A stretch of DNA of 64,000 bases, from NCBI GenBank assembly GCA_963825625.1, contig CAWGUF010000016.1, positions 124,001 through 188,000 of the forward strand, read 5' to 3'. Positions within the stretch are counted from its first letter, which is position 1. Each line of letters opens with the position of its first letter. Under the pieces are notes generated by a model. The model made no database searches. It worked only from the letters and a program-made list of their open reading frames with translations, and was not told the origin of the DNA. Shown piece by piece: positions 1 to 7,231 of the stretch. This DNA is from CAMDPA01 sp963825625. GTDB lineage: Bacteria; Pseudomonadota; Alphaproteobacteria; Rhizobiales; Hyphomicrobiaceae. A program made the position numbers and the translations under genes.

Positions 1-1187
1 GGTTGGGTGCGAGAAAGGGTTATGCGCTCGCATCTGGCGTGTTCGCGGTTGCTACGATCGCCTGTGCCTTGGCTCCGGACATGGGGACCCTGATCGCGGC
101 GCGCGGGATCCAAGGCTGGGGCGGCGGTCTGGTTGCCGGTGGCGGTACGGCACTCATCACCTCGCTCTACGATGCCCGGCTCAGAACTCGCATCCTGGCG
201 ATGTGGCAGGGCGCCTTCATGTTCTGCCAGCTGATGGGGCCGGTGGTCGGAGGCGCGTTCGCGGCGATCGGCTGGTGGCGCGGCTCGTTCTGGGTAATGG
301 TGCCGTTCATGCTGCTGTTTGCGGCTCTGGCCTTGCTGCGGATTCCGGAGCGGCTGGGATCGGATGCGGAGCGGGCGGCGCCGCCGCCGTTCCCGTTCTT
401 CCGGCTGAGCCTTCTGACCCTGGGCGTGCTGCTGGTCGCGTTGACCGGCCCGGTTGCCGACGGGCTGGCGCGGGTGGCGCTGGTTGCGGCCGCCGTCGGG
501 CTTGTGGCCATGTTTTTCCGGCTCGATGCCAGAGCAGACAATAAGCTCTATCCCAGCGGCGCGATCTCGCTGTCCTCGCCGATCGGCCTCGCCCTGATCA
601 TTCTGGCGACGATGGCGATGGGACACACCACGGTGTCGCTGTTTCTGCCGCTGCTGCTGCAGGTCGCACACGGCATGAACCCGGTGTTCATCAACGCCCT
701 GACAATTGTCATCTCGCTGGGCTGGACCATCGGCACCTTTGCGGTCGGCGGCTGGTCGGGCGCACGGGAACGGCTGGCACTGGCATCCGGTCCGGTGATC
801 TCGCTGGCCGGTGTCGTTCTGCTGGCGGCTTTTGCGCAAGGCGGCCAGATGGTAGCGCTGTCGCTGGGCGCCTTCCTGCTCGGCTTTGGCGTCGGTATCT
901 TCAACGTTCACCTGATGGCACGGACCATGGAGAGCGCGCCGAAAACGGAGCACCGGACCACCGCGGCAGCACTGGCTTCGATACGCAATCTCGGGACCGC
1001 GTTCAGTGCGGCGCTGGCTGGCGTGATCGCGCACGCCGCAGGCCTGGGTGATGCAACCGATCCGGCGGCGGTGGGGCAGGCGGTGACGGTGGTCTATTGG
1101 GCTTGTGCCGTGCCGCTGACGATCTGCGTCCTGGCGATGGCCAAATTCATGGTCCTCAGCCGGGCGGAGCTCAGCCGCCGGGCGTGA
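1..1187 (+). CDS. MFS drug-resistance-type transporter, 5' truncated by window edge
   Basis: The frame is open from the first bases and begins inside a major facilitator loop motif (LGARKG, the usual loop after the second helix), so the true start lies upstream. The remaining 394 residues contain about ten hydrophobic helices with glycine-rich packing motifs such as GIQGWGGGLVAGGG, as in 14-helix DHA2-type proton-driven exporters. It would sit in the inner membrane and export a small lipophilic or cationic molecule; the substrate cannot be read from sequence. The downstream gene starts about 100 bases later on the same strand and is unrelated in function. Confidence 0.85.
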   Translation, partial: LGARKGYALASGVFAVATIACALAPDMGTLIAARGIQGWGGGLVAGGGTALITSLYDARLRTRILAMWQGAFMFCQLMGPVVGGAFAAIGWWRGSFWVMVPFMLLFAALALLRIPERLGSDAERAAPPPFPFFRLSLLTLGVLLVALTGPVADGLARVALVAAAVGLVAMFFRLDARADNKLYPSGAISLSSPIGLALIILATMAMGHTTVSLFLPLLLQVAHGMNPVFINALTIVISLGWTIGTFAVGGWSGARERLALASGPVISLAGVVLLAAFAQGGQMVALSLGAFLLGFGVGIFNVHLMARTMESAPKTEHRTTAAALASIRNLGTAFSAALAGVIAHAAGLGDATDPAAVGQAVTVVYWACAVPLTICVLAMAKFMVLSRAELSRRA

Positions 1188-1284
1188 CAATCGATCCGAC
1201 CTTTTGGGTGCGGGTAGGGGTGGGACTGGCTGGAATTTCGCTCTATTATAGTTCAAATGACCGTCTGCTCGAGGAGCGCCGACC

Positions 1285-2082
1285 ATGCAGCAACTCACCG
1301 CCAAGTCAGGCCAGATTCTTACCCGCGCGCAGGAGCCGTGGATCGGTGCGCGCGGCCGCATCGGCGTGATCATTCCGTCGACCAACATCGGCGTGGAATA
1401 TGACTGCCAGCAGTTCGTGCCAGAAGGTGTGACCTGGCATTTCTCCCGCTTCTGGGTGGAGCAGCCGGACCTGTCGTCGGACAACATGTTCCTCGCCTTC
1501 ATCGACGCGATCAGGAAGACGATCCCGGATTCCATGCGCAACGTCATGACCTGCGAGCCGACCTACATCATGATGGGCATGTCGGCGGAAACGTTCTGGG
1601 GCGGGCTGGAAGGCAACGCCGAGTTCGAGCAGCGGCTGCGGGACGACATCGGCCCGGAAATGGGGCTGACCAGCGGTGCGGGCGCACTGAAGGCCGCGCT
1701 GGATGCTTTCGGCGCAAAAAAGGTGTCGGCGCTGACCCCCTACCAGCCCGTCGGGGACGAGCAGGTGCACCGGTTCCTCGTCGAATCGGGCTACGAGGTG
1801 CACAAGGTGATCGGCCTGAAGTGCGATACCGCCACCTCGATTGCGCACACGCCGCCACGTGAAGTCATCGACGTTGTTCTGAACGAGCTCGATGCGCCTG
1901 ACGTGGACGCCATCGTCCAGGCCGGCACCAATCTGTCTACCGTCAACATCTTCCCGACGCTGGAGCACCAGCTGAAGAAGCCGGTGATCCCGATCAACGT
2001 GGCCACGATCTGGCACACGTTCCGGGCCATGGGGATCGAGGACAGGTTCCACGGCAAAGGCTGGCTGATGGAGCGGTTCTGA
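1285..2082 (+). CDS. Arylmalonate decarboxylase / maleate isomerase-like protein (Asp/Glu racemase superfamily)
   Basis: This is a 265-residue cytosolic protein; GAGGAG lies just before its ATG. The opening GVIIPSTNIGVEYD strand-loop and the later QAGTNLSTVN and KPVIPINVATIWHTFRAMG segments match the arylmalonate decarboxylase/maleate cis-trans isomerase branch of the Asp/Glu racemase fold. Members of this fold usually use one or two cysteines as acid/base. Here the first site reads MMGMSAE and the second QAGTNLST, so neither expected cysteine is present, and the few cysteines lie elsewhere. It may therefore catalyse a different reaction or bind an acid without racemising it. No adjacent pathway gene fixes its substrate. 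Confidence 0.75.
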   Translation: MQQLTAKSGQILTRAQEPWIGARGRIGVIIPSTNIGVEYDCQQFVPEGVTWHFSRFWVEQPDLSSDNMFLAFIDAIRKTIPDSMRNVMTCEPTYIMMGMSAETFWGGLEGNAEFEQRLRDDIGPEMGLTSGAGALKAALDAFGAKKVSALTPYQPVGDEQVHRFLVESGYEVHKVIGLKCDTATSIAHTPPREVIDVVLNELDAPDVDAIVQAGTNLSTVNIFPTLEHQLKKPVIPINVATIWHTFRAMGIEDRFHGKGWLMERF

Positions 2083-2225
2083 GGTCGAGGGGGGCCGGCT
2101 CAAGGCTGCGGATGCGATGTTGTGTCAACAACAAGACGTCTTCAACAGTTGTTGAACAGTTGCGAGAGCGTTGTGTTTGGACTTGAGGCGCCACTTCGCG
2201 CATTCGATACGGGCTCGAATTCTCC

Positions 2226-2969
2226 GTGTCCGTGCTGAATGGAGTGAACGCCGCCTTGGAACTCCTACTCGCCTTCGGTGCAGGGCTGCTGACCCTGATC
2301 AACCCATGCATCCTGCCGGTGCTTCCGATCATCCTGGGATCGGCGGTGCGCGAGGAACGGTTTGGTCCGTTGGCTCTTGCCGCCGGTCTCAGCACGGCAT
2401 TTGTCGTGGTCGGCGTCGGTATCGCGGCGGTGGGACCAGCGATTGGCCTGGATGCAGACCGAATCGTTAAGCTCGGTGCCATTGCGATGGTGTGCTTTGG
2501 GCTGATCCTGCTGATACCCTCGTTCAACTTGCGCTTTGCCGCGGTCGCCGCCGGCATTTCCGGCCATGCCGAGCAACGCCGCATGACGATGCAAGGCAGC
2601 GGGCTTGGGGGGCAGTTCCTGGGTGGCGCGTTGCTCGGTGCCGCCTGGTCGCCGTGTATCGGGCCGACCCTGGGGGGCGCCATATCGCTAGCCTCTCAGG
2701 GGCAGTCGCTAGGCTGGGCGGCGGCAATCATGACCAGCTTCGCGCTGGGCACGTCCGCGGTCATCCTGCTGCTGGCCTACGGCACGCGCGAAGCGATCAT
2801 GCGCCGGCAGGCGAGCTTCCGCAGGCTGGCTGCGCAATCGAAAATCATCATGGCGCTGGCACTCATCGGTGTCGGGCTTGCCATCCTGTTCGGCTTGCAC
2901 ACCCGTCTCGAGGGCCTGCTGATGAGCGTGCTGCCCATCTGGCTGCAGGACCTGTCGGTTTCACTTTGA
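2226..2969 (+). CDS. ccdA: CcdA-family thiol/electron transporter of the cytoplasmic membrane
   Basis: This 247-residue polytopic membrane protein has the two hallmark cysteines of the CcdA/DsbD-beta family: NPCILPVLP near residue 28 and SPCIGPTLGG near residue 144, each followed by proline-rich half-helix motifs. The family takes electrons from cytosolic thioredoxin and passes them across the membrane to periplasmic thioredoxin-like proteins used in cytochrome c maturation or oxidative repair. About six helices are visible. The start is GTG with a weak ribosome site. It lies 32 bases upstream of the exported selenocysteine thioredoxin, and the two very probably form an operon in which CcdA reduces that partner. 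Confidence 0.88.
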   Translation: MSVLNGVNAALELLLAFGAGLLTLINPCILPVLPIILGSAVREERFGPLALAAGLSTAFVVVGVGIAAVGPAIGLDADRIVKLGAIAMVCFGLILLIPSFNLRFAAVAAGISGHAEQRRMTMQGSGLGGQFLGGALLGAAWSPCIGPTLGGAISLASQGQSLGWAAAIMTSFALGTSAVILLLAYGTREAIMRRQASFRRLAAQSKIIMALALIGVGLAILFGLHTRLEGLLMSVLPIWLQDLSVSL

Positions 2970-3001
2970 CTTCGTCGTAGGCAACCAAAAGGAGGACTGT
3001 G

Positions 3002-3418
3002 TTGAAAAGCATCCTGTCAGCGCTTCTGGCACTGACTTGGCTTGTGATGTTGGCTCCGATGTCGGCGCAAGCCGAGATCAAGTCGATCGAATACAAGCCC
3101 GGCGTGCTGGAATCTGCCATCAAACGGGGCGAGACCGTCCTCGTTCATTACAAGACGACGTGGTGACCAACCTGCGCGCGCCAAGTGCGCGTGCTTGCAC
3201 AGCTCCGTGAGAGCAATCCGCAATATGCCAAGGCCATCACACACATGACTGTCGACTGGGACGCCTTCGGGACGCACCCGGTCTCCACAAGCCGCAAGAT
3301 CCCGCGGCGCTCCACGCTCGTCCTGATCAAGGGCGGCAAAGAGGTGGCTCGTCTCGTCGCGGAGACGGACGAGGCGAAGATCAAGGCGATGCTCGATAAG
3401 GCGGTCGCAAAGAAGTAA
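3002..3418 (+). CDS. Exported thioredoxin-like selenoprotein (in-frame TGA = Sec at catalytic position)
   Basis: Read through the TGA at 3164-3166, this is one 138-residue thioredoxin-fold protein. GGAGG at 2991-2995 lies 6 bases before the TTG at 3002, the better-spaced choice over the GTG at 2999. Residues 1-24 form a signal peptide ending in MSAQA. The active site reads TTW-TGA-PTCARQ, exactly thioredoxin WCxxC with Sec for the first Cys (U55, C58). The remaining fold follows without frame change: a TVDWDAF strand, IPRRSTLVLIKGGKEV (S instead of the usual cis-Pro before T) and a C-terminal helix. CcdA is immediately upstream, and a hairpin follows at 3431. Standard annotation would break the gene at the TGA or start it at the GTG at 3185, losing the active site. 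Sec insertion needs selA, selB and selC elsewhere in the genome. Confidence 0.85.
3173..3214 (+). promoter_or_regulatory. Candidate bacterial SECIS region downstream of the Sec TGA
   Basis: Two small hairpins lie within the window in which bacterial SECIS elements act, right after the TGA at 3164-3166. Hairpin A pairs 3175-3179 with 3187-3191 (CGCGC/GCGCG, extendable by two G-U pairs) around a 7-base loop that begins with G. Hairpin B pairs 3202-3205 with 3211-3214 (GCTC/GAGC) around a 5-base loop containing G at its second position. A guanine at the loop start is the only strongly conserved base of the bacterial element. Hairpin A sits rather close to the TGA and hairpin B rather far, so neither is assured. 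Confidence 0.4.
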
Positions 3419-3430
3419 TGACGGTCGTTC

Positions 3431-3468
3431 GGGGCGGCGTGCAGGCATCACACCCTGCACTCCGCCCC
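3431..3468 (+). terminator. Terminator-like hairpin after the selenothioredoxin
   Basis: GGGGCGG and GTGCAGG pair with CCTGCAC and CCGCCCC around an 8-base loop with a single C/T mismatch, giving a 15-base-pair-long stem 12 bases after the TAA. There is no clean T run. It would end the ccdA-thioredoxin transcript. Confidence 0.6.
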
Positions 3469-3490
3469 GCGAAGGCCAGTGGATCTGCTT

Positions 3491-3724
3491 CTATTCGTTG
3501 TTTCTTGCGTTTCCGCTCTTCTGCTGCTTCAGCTTGTTCTTCTTCTTTCTCTTTTTCTTCTGCTGCTTTTGTGCCGGCCTGACGGCTTCACCACGGCAAG
3601 GTCCTCGCGTGGCGCAACTGAATGAGCGGGCCTGTGCACTGGAGGTGTAAACAGGCGATCCGCTCTGAGACAGCAGCAAAAACGCCAGCGGAACCGCAAT
3701 TCCAACAATGCCGGCGATGCGCAT
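3491..3724 (-). CDS. Small exported lysine-rich protein of unknown function
   Basis: The 77-residue product starts at an ATG (minus strand, 3724) with AGGAGGA well placed upstream, which supports it as a real gene. Residues 1 to about 34 look like a signal peptide (MRIAGIVGIAVPLAFLLLS...). The mature part has two cysteines (SCATRGPC) and then a very basic stretch of lysine, arginine and glutamine. The basic tail could bind nucleic acid, acidic polymers or the envelope; nothing in the sequence decides this. It lies convergent to the selenothioredoxin gene and downstream of the dehydrogenase on its own strand. Low-complexity composition makes homology claims unsafe. Confidence 0.5.
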   Translation of the reverse strand: MRIAGIVGIAVPLAFLLLSQSGSPVYTSSAQARSFSCATRGPCRGEAVRPAQKQQKKKRKKKNKLKQQKSGNARNNE

Positions 3725-3895
3725 GGTCGAGGGTCCTCCTGTTGTTGGCGTTGTGCTTGCGAACCGGTTTCCTGCTGTGCGGGGCGGGCAATCGGCGGCA
3801 ATGAATGCCAATCTCGCAACCGGGCGTGGATGCTGTAATCGGAATTCGCCACGTGGTGCGCCTCTCGTAAGGGCATCGCGCAGAGGCAGAGGTTG

Positions 3896-4831
3896 TCAGT
3901 AGCCGCGCTTCACGTCGATCTGCTGGCGCGGGGCAGCGCCGGTCCGCATGTGCCGGATGTTGGCGGCAATCGCGGTCACGATCTGCGCCACTGTAGGCCG
4001 GCGCGCCACGTGTGGCATGATCGTCACGTTTGGATGATCCCACAGCGGACTGTCGGACGGCAGTGGTTCGGGCTGCGTCACGTCGAGGGCGGCGTGGGCA
4101 AGCTGGCCGGTGTCCAGCGCCGCAATCAGATCGGCGTCGACGACGTGTCCGCCACGGCCCAGATTTACGATCATCGCGCCCTTAGGCAGCATCGCGAACG
4201 TGCGTGCCGAAAGAATTCCCGTCGTTTCCGGCGTCAGAGGCAGCAGGCATACGGCAATGTCCGTCTGGGCGAGGAATGGCTCGAGCTGGGCGGCGCCGTG
4301 GAATGTCGGAAATCCCGCATCGCTGCGCTGCGACCGCGTCCAGGCCGAAACCTTGAAGCCCAATGACTGCAATATCGTGGCTGGTGTTCGTGCCATGGCG
4401 CCCATACCGAGAAAGCCAATTCTGCGTTGCTCCGGTCGCACGATCGGCGCCTTCAGCCATTCGCGACGCGCCTGGGCCTGGGCGTATTTCGGCATCTCCC
4501 GATGCAACCTGAGCACGTGCATCAGCACATACTCCGTCATCATTGGATCGCCTTCGGGGAGCTCGACCTTGCACAGGGGGGCTGTCGGGAACTTCGGCTG
4601 GTAGGCGAATGCCTCGACGCCGGCCGAGCGGCTGAACATCGCCTTGAGGTTCGGAAACGCCGGCAGCACATCGAAGTCGGGCCGCATGAAAGCCAGATAC
4701 TCGATATCGCGCGGCTCTCCGGCTTCAGGCCAGAAGCGGACCTCCTGGTCAGGCAGCGCCTCGGCGAGTTGGCTCCGCCAAGTGTCTTCATTGCCGATCA
4801 GCTTGTGGAGATCAACTATCAACAGGGCCAT
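3896..4831 (-). CDS. D-2-hydroxyacid dehydrogenase, GhrA-type glyoxylate/hydroxypyruvate reductase
   Basis: The 311-residue protein starts at ATG 4831, preceded by GGAGGAAGGC; an upstream in-frame extension lacks a ribosome site. It is a cytosolic NAD(P)H-dependent 2-hydroxyacid dehydrogenase that reduces glyoxylate or hydroxypyruvate. The Rossmann motif is GFLGMGAMA. The catalytic set is arginine in NLGRGGHVVD, glutamate in DVTQPEPLP and histidine in IMPHVARRPT, the last two with GhrA-type spacing. Length matches the GhrA branch (about 310). It is transcribed alone, and the next minus-strand gene downstream (the small basic protein) is separated by about 170 bases. Confidence 0.85.
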   Translation of the reverse strand: MALLIVDLHKLIGNEDTWRSQLAEALPDQEVRFWPEAGEPRDIEYLAFMRPDFDVLPAFPNLKAMFSRSAGVEAFAYQPKFPTAPLCKVELPEGDPMMTEYVLMHVLRLHREMPKYAQAQARREWLKAPIVRPEQRRIGFLGMGAMARTPATILQSLGFKVSAWTRSQRSDAGFPTFHGAAQLEPFLAQTDIAVCLLPLTPETTGILSARTFAMLPKGAMIVNLGRGGHVVDADLIAALDTGQLAHAALDVTQPEPLPSDSPLWDHPNVTIMPHVARRPTVAQIVTAIAANIRHMRTGAAPRQQIDVKRGY

Positions 4832-5046
4832 GCCTTCCTCCTGGTCTGCGTCGCAGATATGGGATCGCCAAATGCAGGACGAGTTTGGCGCAGCCTGCAC
4901 GGCAAGGCGACAGATTTCGCGTCCGTGGATTCGCGAGCCTTGGATCTATCGTGTCGGGTCGGCCAGGGATTTGCGCCCGTGAGCGGGGACGGATAGGACT
5001 GCCGACGGCTATGGATGCCGACCGCGGCGGCTGGTATGAATACGAT

Positions 5047-5874
5047 ATGATGCTTCGAACCTCGTCAGCAGGATGTGGAGCGCAGGTGCTGGCGTGGCGC
5101 ATGGCGGCCTGGGCGCTGATTGTCCTGTGGACGACGGCGGCTTGCGCGCAATCCGGCAAACCGCCCGTGCCGCCGGGGCGCGATCCGGGCGGTGTGGCGG
5201 TCGCCATCGTCGGTGGCGGCGTCGACTATACCCGGCCCGATATCGCCGCCCGGCTCGCCCGTGACGGCGAGGGTGAGATCATCGGCTGGGATTTCATCGA
5301 TAGCGACCAACGGCCGTTCGATGCTTGCCCCGCCGGCGCCCAGCCCTCTGCCGCCTGCCCGACGCTAGTTGCCAGGATCGCGTTGCAGGAGGCTGGTGTC
5401 GCTTCGCTGGTCGTCGCCAGGGCGTCGGCCGGGCGTCTGCAGACCATGGCGCAAGCGATCTCGATGGTGGCCCAGACACGGGCGCGGATCGTGCTGGTGG
5501 CGCCAGGGGGCGCGGAGCTGTCTGCCGTTTTCGTCAACGAGGCGGCGACACGGTTTCCGGCCCTGCTGTTCATTGTTCCGTGGCGCACCCATGCCGGCAG
5601 GGTAGATCTACCCAATACGATCACGGTCGCGGCGGCGGGCGAGCTTGAGGCTGGTGTCGAGCCGCAAATCGTAATGCCGGCCGGGACCGGAGCGGCGGCG
5701 ATCAAGCCTTCTCCGCCCGGGTTTGCCTCGGCCGTTGCAGCGGCGCGGGTCGCGGCATTGGCGGCACGCCTGAGCGCTGTGGGCCCGGACCTGGAGGCCG
5801 CACGGTTGAAGGAGAGGGTGCTGGGGCAAGTGGACACCCTCGTAGCGGCGTCGCCGGCCAGAGTGTTGCCGTAG
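5047..5874 (+). CDS. Exported subtilase-fold protein lacking the catalytic triad (pseudo-protease)
   Basis: The chosen start is the first of two adjacent ATGs at 5047, giving 275 residues with a signal peptide ending near ACAQS; an in-frame ATG at 5011 is an alternative. The segment VAIVGGGVDYTRPDIAARL aligns with the subtilisin motif VAVIDTGVDYTHPDL, but the catalytic Asp is Gly56. No HGTHVAG-type histidine motif is found. The C-terminal PGFASAVAAARVAALAARL aligns with GTSFAAPRVAALAA with alanine at the nucleophile. The fold is therefore that of S8 peptidases, while the chemistry appears lost. It could act as a binding or scaffold protein in the periplasm. It ends about 180 bases before moaA. 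Confidence 0.65.
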   Translation: MMLRTSSAGCGAQVLAWRMAAWALIVLWTTAACAQSGKPPVPPGRDPGGVAVAIVGGGVDYTRPDIAARLARDGEGEIIGWDFIDSDQRPFDACPAGAQPSAACPTLVARIALQEAGVASLVVARASAGRLQTMAQAISMVAQTRARIVLVAPGGAELSAVFVNEAATRFPALLFIVPWRTHAGRVDLPNTITVAAAGELEAGVEPQIVMPAGTGAAAIKPSPPGFASAVAAARVAALAARLSAVGPDLEAARLKERVLGQVDTLVAASPARVLP

Positions 5875-6055
5875 GCGCCGCGGCGTGCGCAATGGGCGGC
5901 GGCGGTATCAGCTGCGACGCACGCCGCTTGATTTCGCCATCGCTACCGCTACCTTAGATGAGTATACCGGCTCCGCGCCGCCGCGTGGGGCCATGTGCTG
6001 CGCCGGCCCCACATCGCGTCTGCCCGGCTTGCAGCAACATCCGGAGATCGCCAGC

Positions 6056-7087
6056 GTGCTCGATACCCCTGCCCGGCCAACCGCCTCCGACCGCCCGATG
6101 ATCGATCCGTTCGGCCGCCATGTCTCTTATCTGCGGGTGTCGGTGACGGATCGCTGCGACTTCCGCTGCGTCTATTGCATGTCCGAGCACATGACGTTCC
6201 TGCCGAAGAAGGACTTGCTCTCGCTGGAGGAGCTGGACCGGTTGTGCTCGGCTTTCGTGGCACGTGGCGTCAGGAAGCTGCGCATCACGGGTGGCGAGCC
6301 CTTGGTGCGCAAGAACATCATGTGGCTGTTCCGCTCGCTCGGGCGCCATCTGCAGAGCGGGGCATTGGATGAGCTGACCTTGACGACCAACGCCAGCCAG
6401 CTGGCCCGGTTCGCGCAGGAGCTCAAGGATTGCGGGGTGCGGCGCATCAATGTCTCGCTGGACACGCTCGATGCCGACAAGTTCAAGGCGATCACACGCT
6501 GGGGTGAGCTTTCCCAGGTGATGGTGGGCTTGGATGCGGCGGACAAGGCTGGCCTCGAGGTCAAGATCAACGCGGTGGCCTTGAAGAACGTCAATGAGCA
6601 CGAGATCGAGCAGCTGGTGCGCTGGGCGCATGGCCGCGGCTATGATCTGACGCTGATCGAGACGATGCCGCTGGGCGACATCGACGGCGACCGTACGGAT
6701 CAGTTCCTGCCACTGTCGATCGTCCGCGCCCGCCTGATGGAGCAATTCACGCTCGAGGACATTCCGTACCGTACCGGCGGGCCCGCACGGTATGTGGAAG
6801 TCAAGGAGACTGGCGGTCGGCTCGGCTTCATTACGCCGATGACGCACAATTTCTGCGAAAGCTGCAACCGCGTGCGGCTGACGTGTACCGGCACGCTCTA
6901 TATGTGCCTCGGTCAGGAAGATGCCGCCGACCTGCGCGCGCCGTTGCGTGCCTCGGTCGACGATGCGGCTTTGATGCAAGCCATCGACGAGGCCATCGCG
7001 CGCAAGCCCAAGGGGCATGACTTTATTATCGACCGCCGCACCAAGAAGCCGGCGGTGGGGCGGCACATGAGCGTGACGGGAGGGTAA
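6056..7087 (+). CDS. moaA: GTP 3',8-cyclase MoaA, molybdenum cofactor biosynthesis
   Basis: MoaA is a radical-SAM enzyme that, with MoaC, converts GTP into cyclic pyranopterin monophosphate, the first step to molybdenum cofactor. The N-terminal cluster is TDRCDFRCVYC (Cys34, 38, 41 from the GTG start) and the C-terminal cluster is NFCESCNRVRLTC plus a later Cys. The chain ends in the functional double glycine (SVTGG). The start is GTG 6056 with GGAG upstream; ATG 6098 (MIDPFGR) is also possible. The frame is open further upstream but that extension is not MoaA-like. A molybdenum hydroxylase large subunit at 50 kb would be a cofactor client. Confidence 0.95.
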   Translation: MLDTPARPTASDRPMIDPFGRHVSYLRVSVTDRCDFRCVYCMSEHMTFLPKKDLLSLEELDRLCSAFVARGVRKLRITGGEPLVRKNIMWLFRSLGRHLQSGALDELTLTTNASQLARFAQELKDCGVRRINVSLDTLDADKFKAITRWGELSQVMVGLDAADKAGLEVKINAVALKNVNEHEIEQLVRWAHGRGYDLTLIETMPLGDIDGDRTDQFLPLSIVRARLMEQFTLEDIPYRTGGPARYVEVKETGGRLGFITPMTHNFCESCNRVRLTCTGTLYMCLGQEDAADLRAPLRASVDDAALMQAIDEAIARKPKGHDFIIDRRTKKPAVGRHMSVTGG

Positions 7088-7231
7088 TCGGGCGCCTGGC
7101 GTGCTGGTCCGGTCGTTGCTGCGTGTGAAGAATAGTTACATCGTTGGCCGTATGCGTGGTGGCATAGGGCGATGTCGGCTTCAATAATGGTGGCCGTTCC
7201 CATCGGTGTCGCCATGGGTGGTGAGGAGCGC

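Noticed and set aside
3164..3166. TGA as a true nonsense mutation or sequence error making the thioredoxin a pseudogene
   Set aside because: The codon falls exactly on the first active-site cysteine, the frame is unchanged on both sides, the ribosome site and signal peptide are good and CcdA is adjacent. The errors seen elsewhere in the window are indels, not substitutions.
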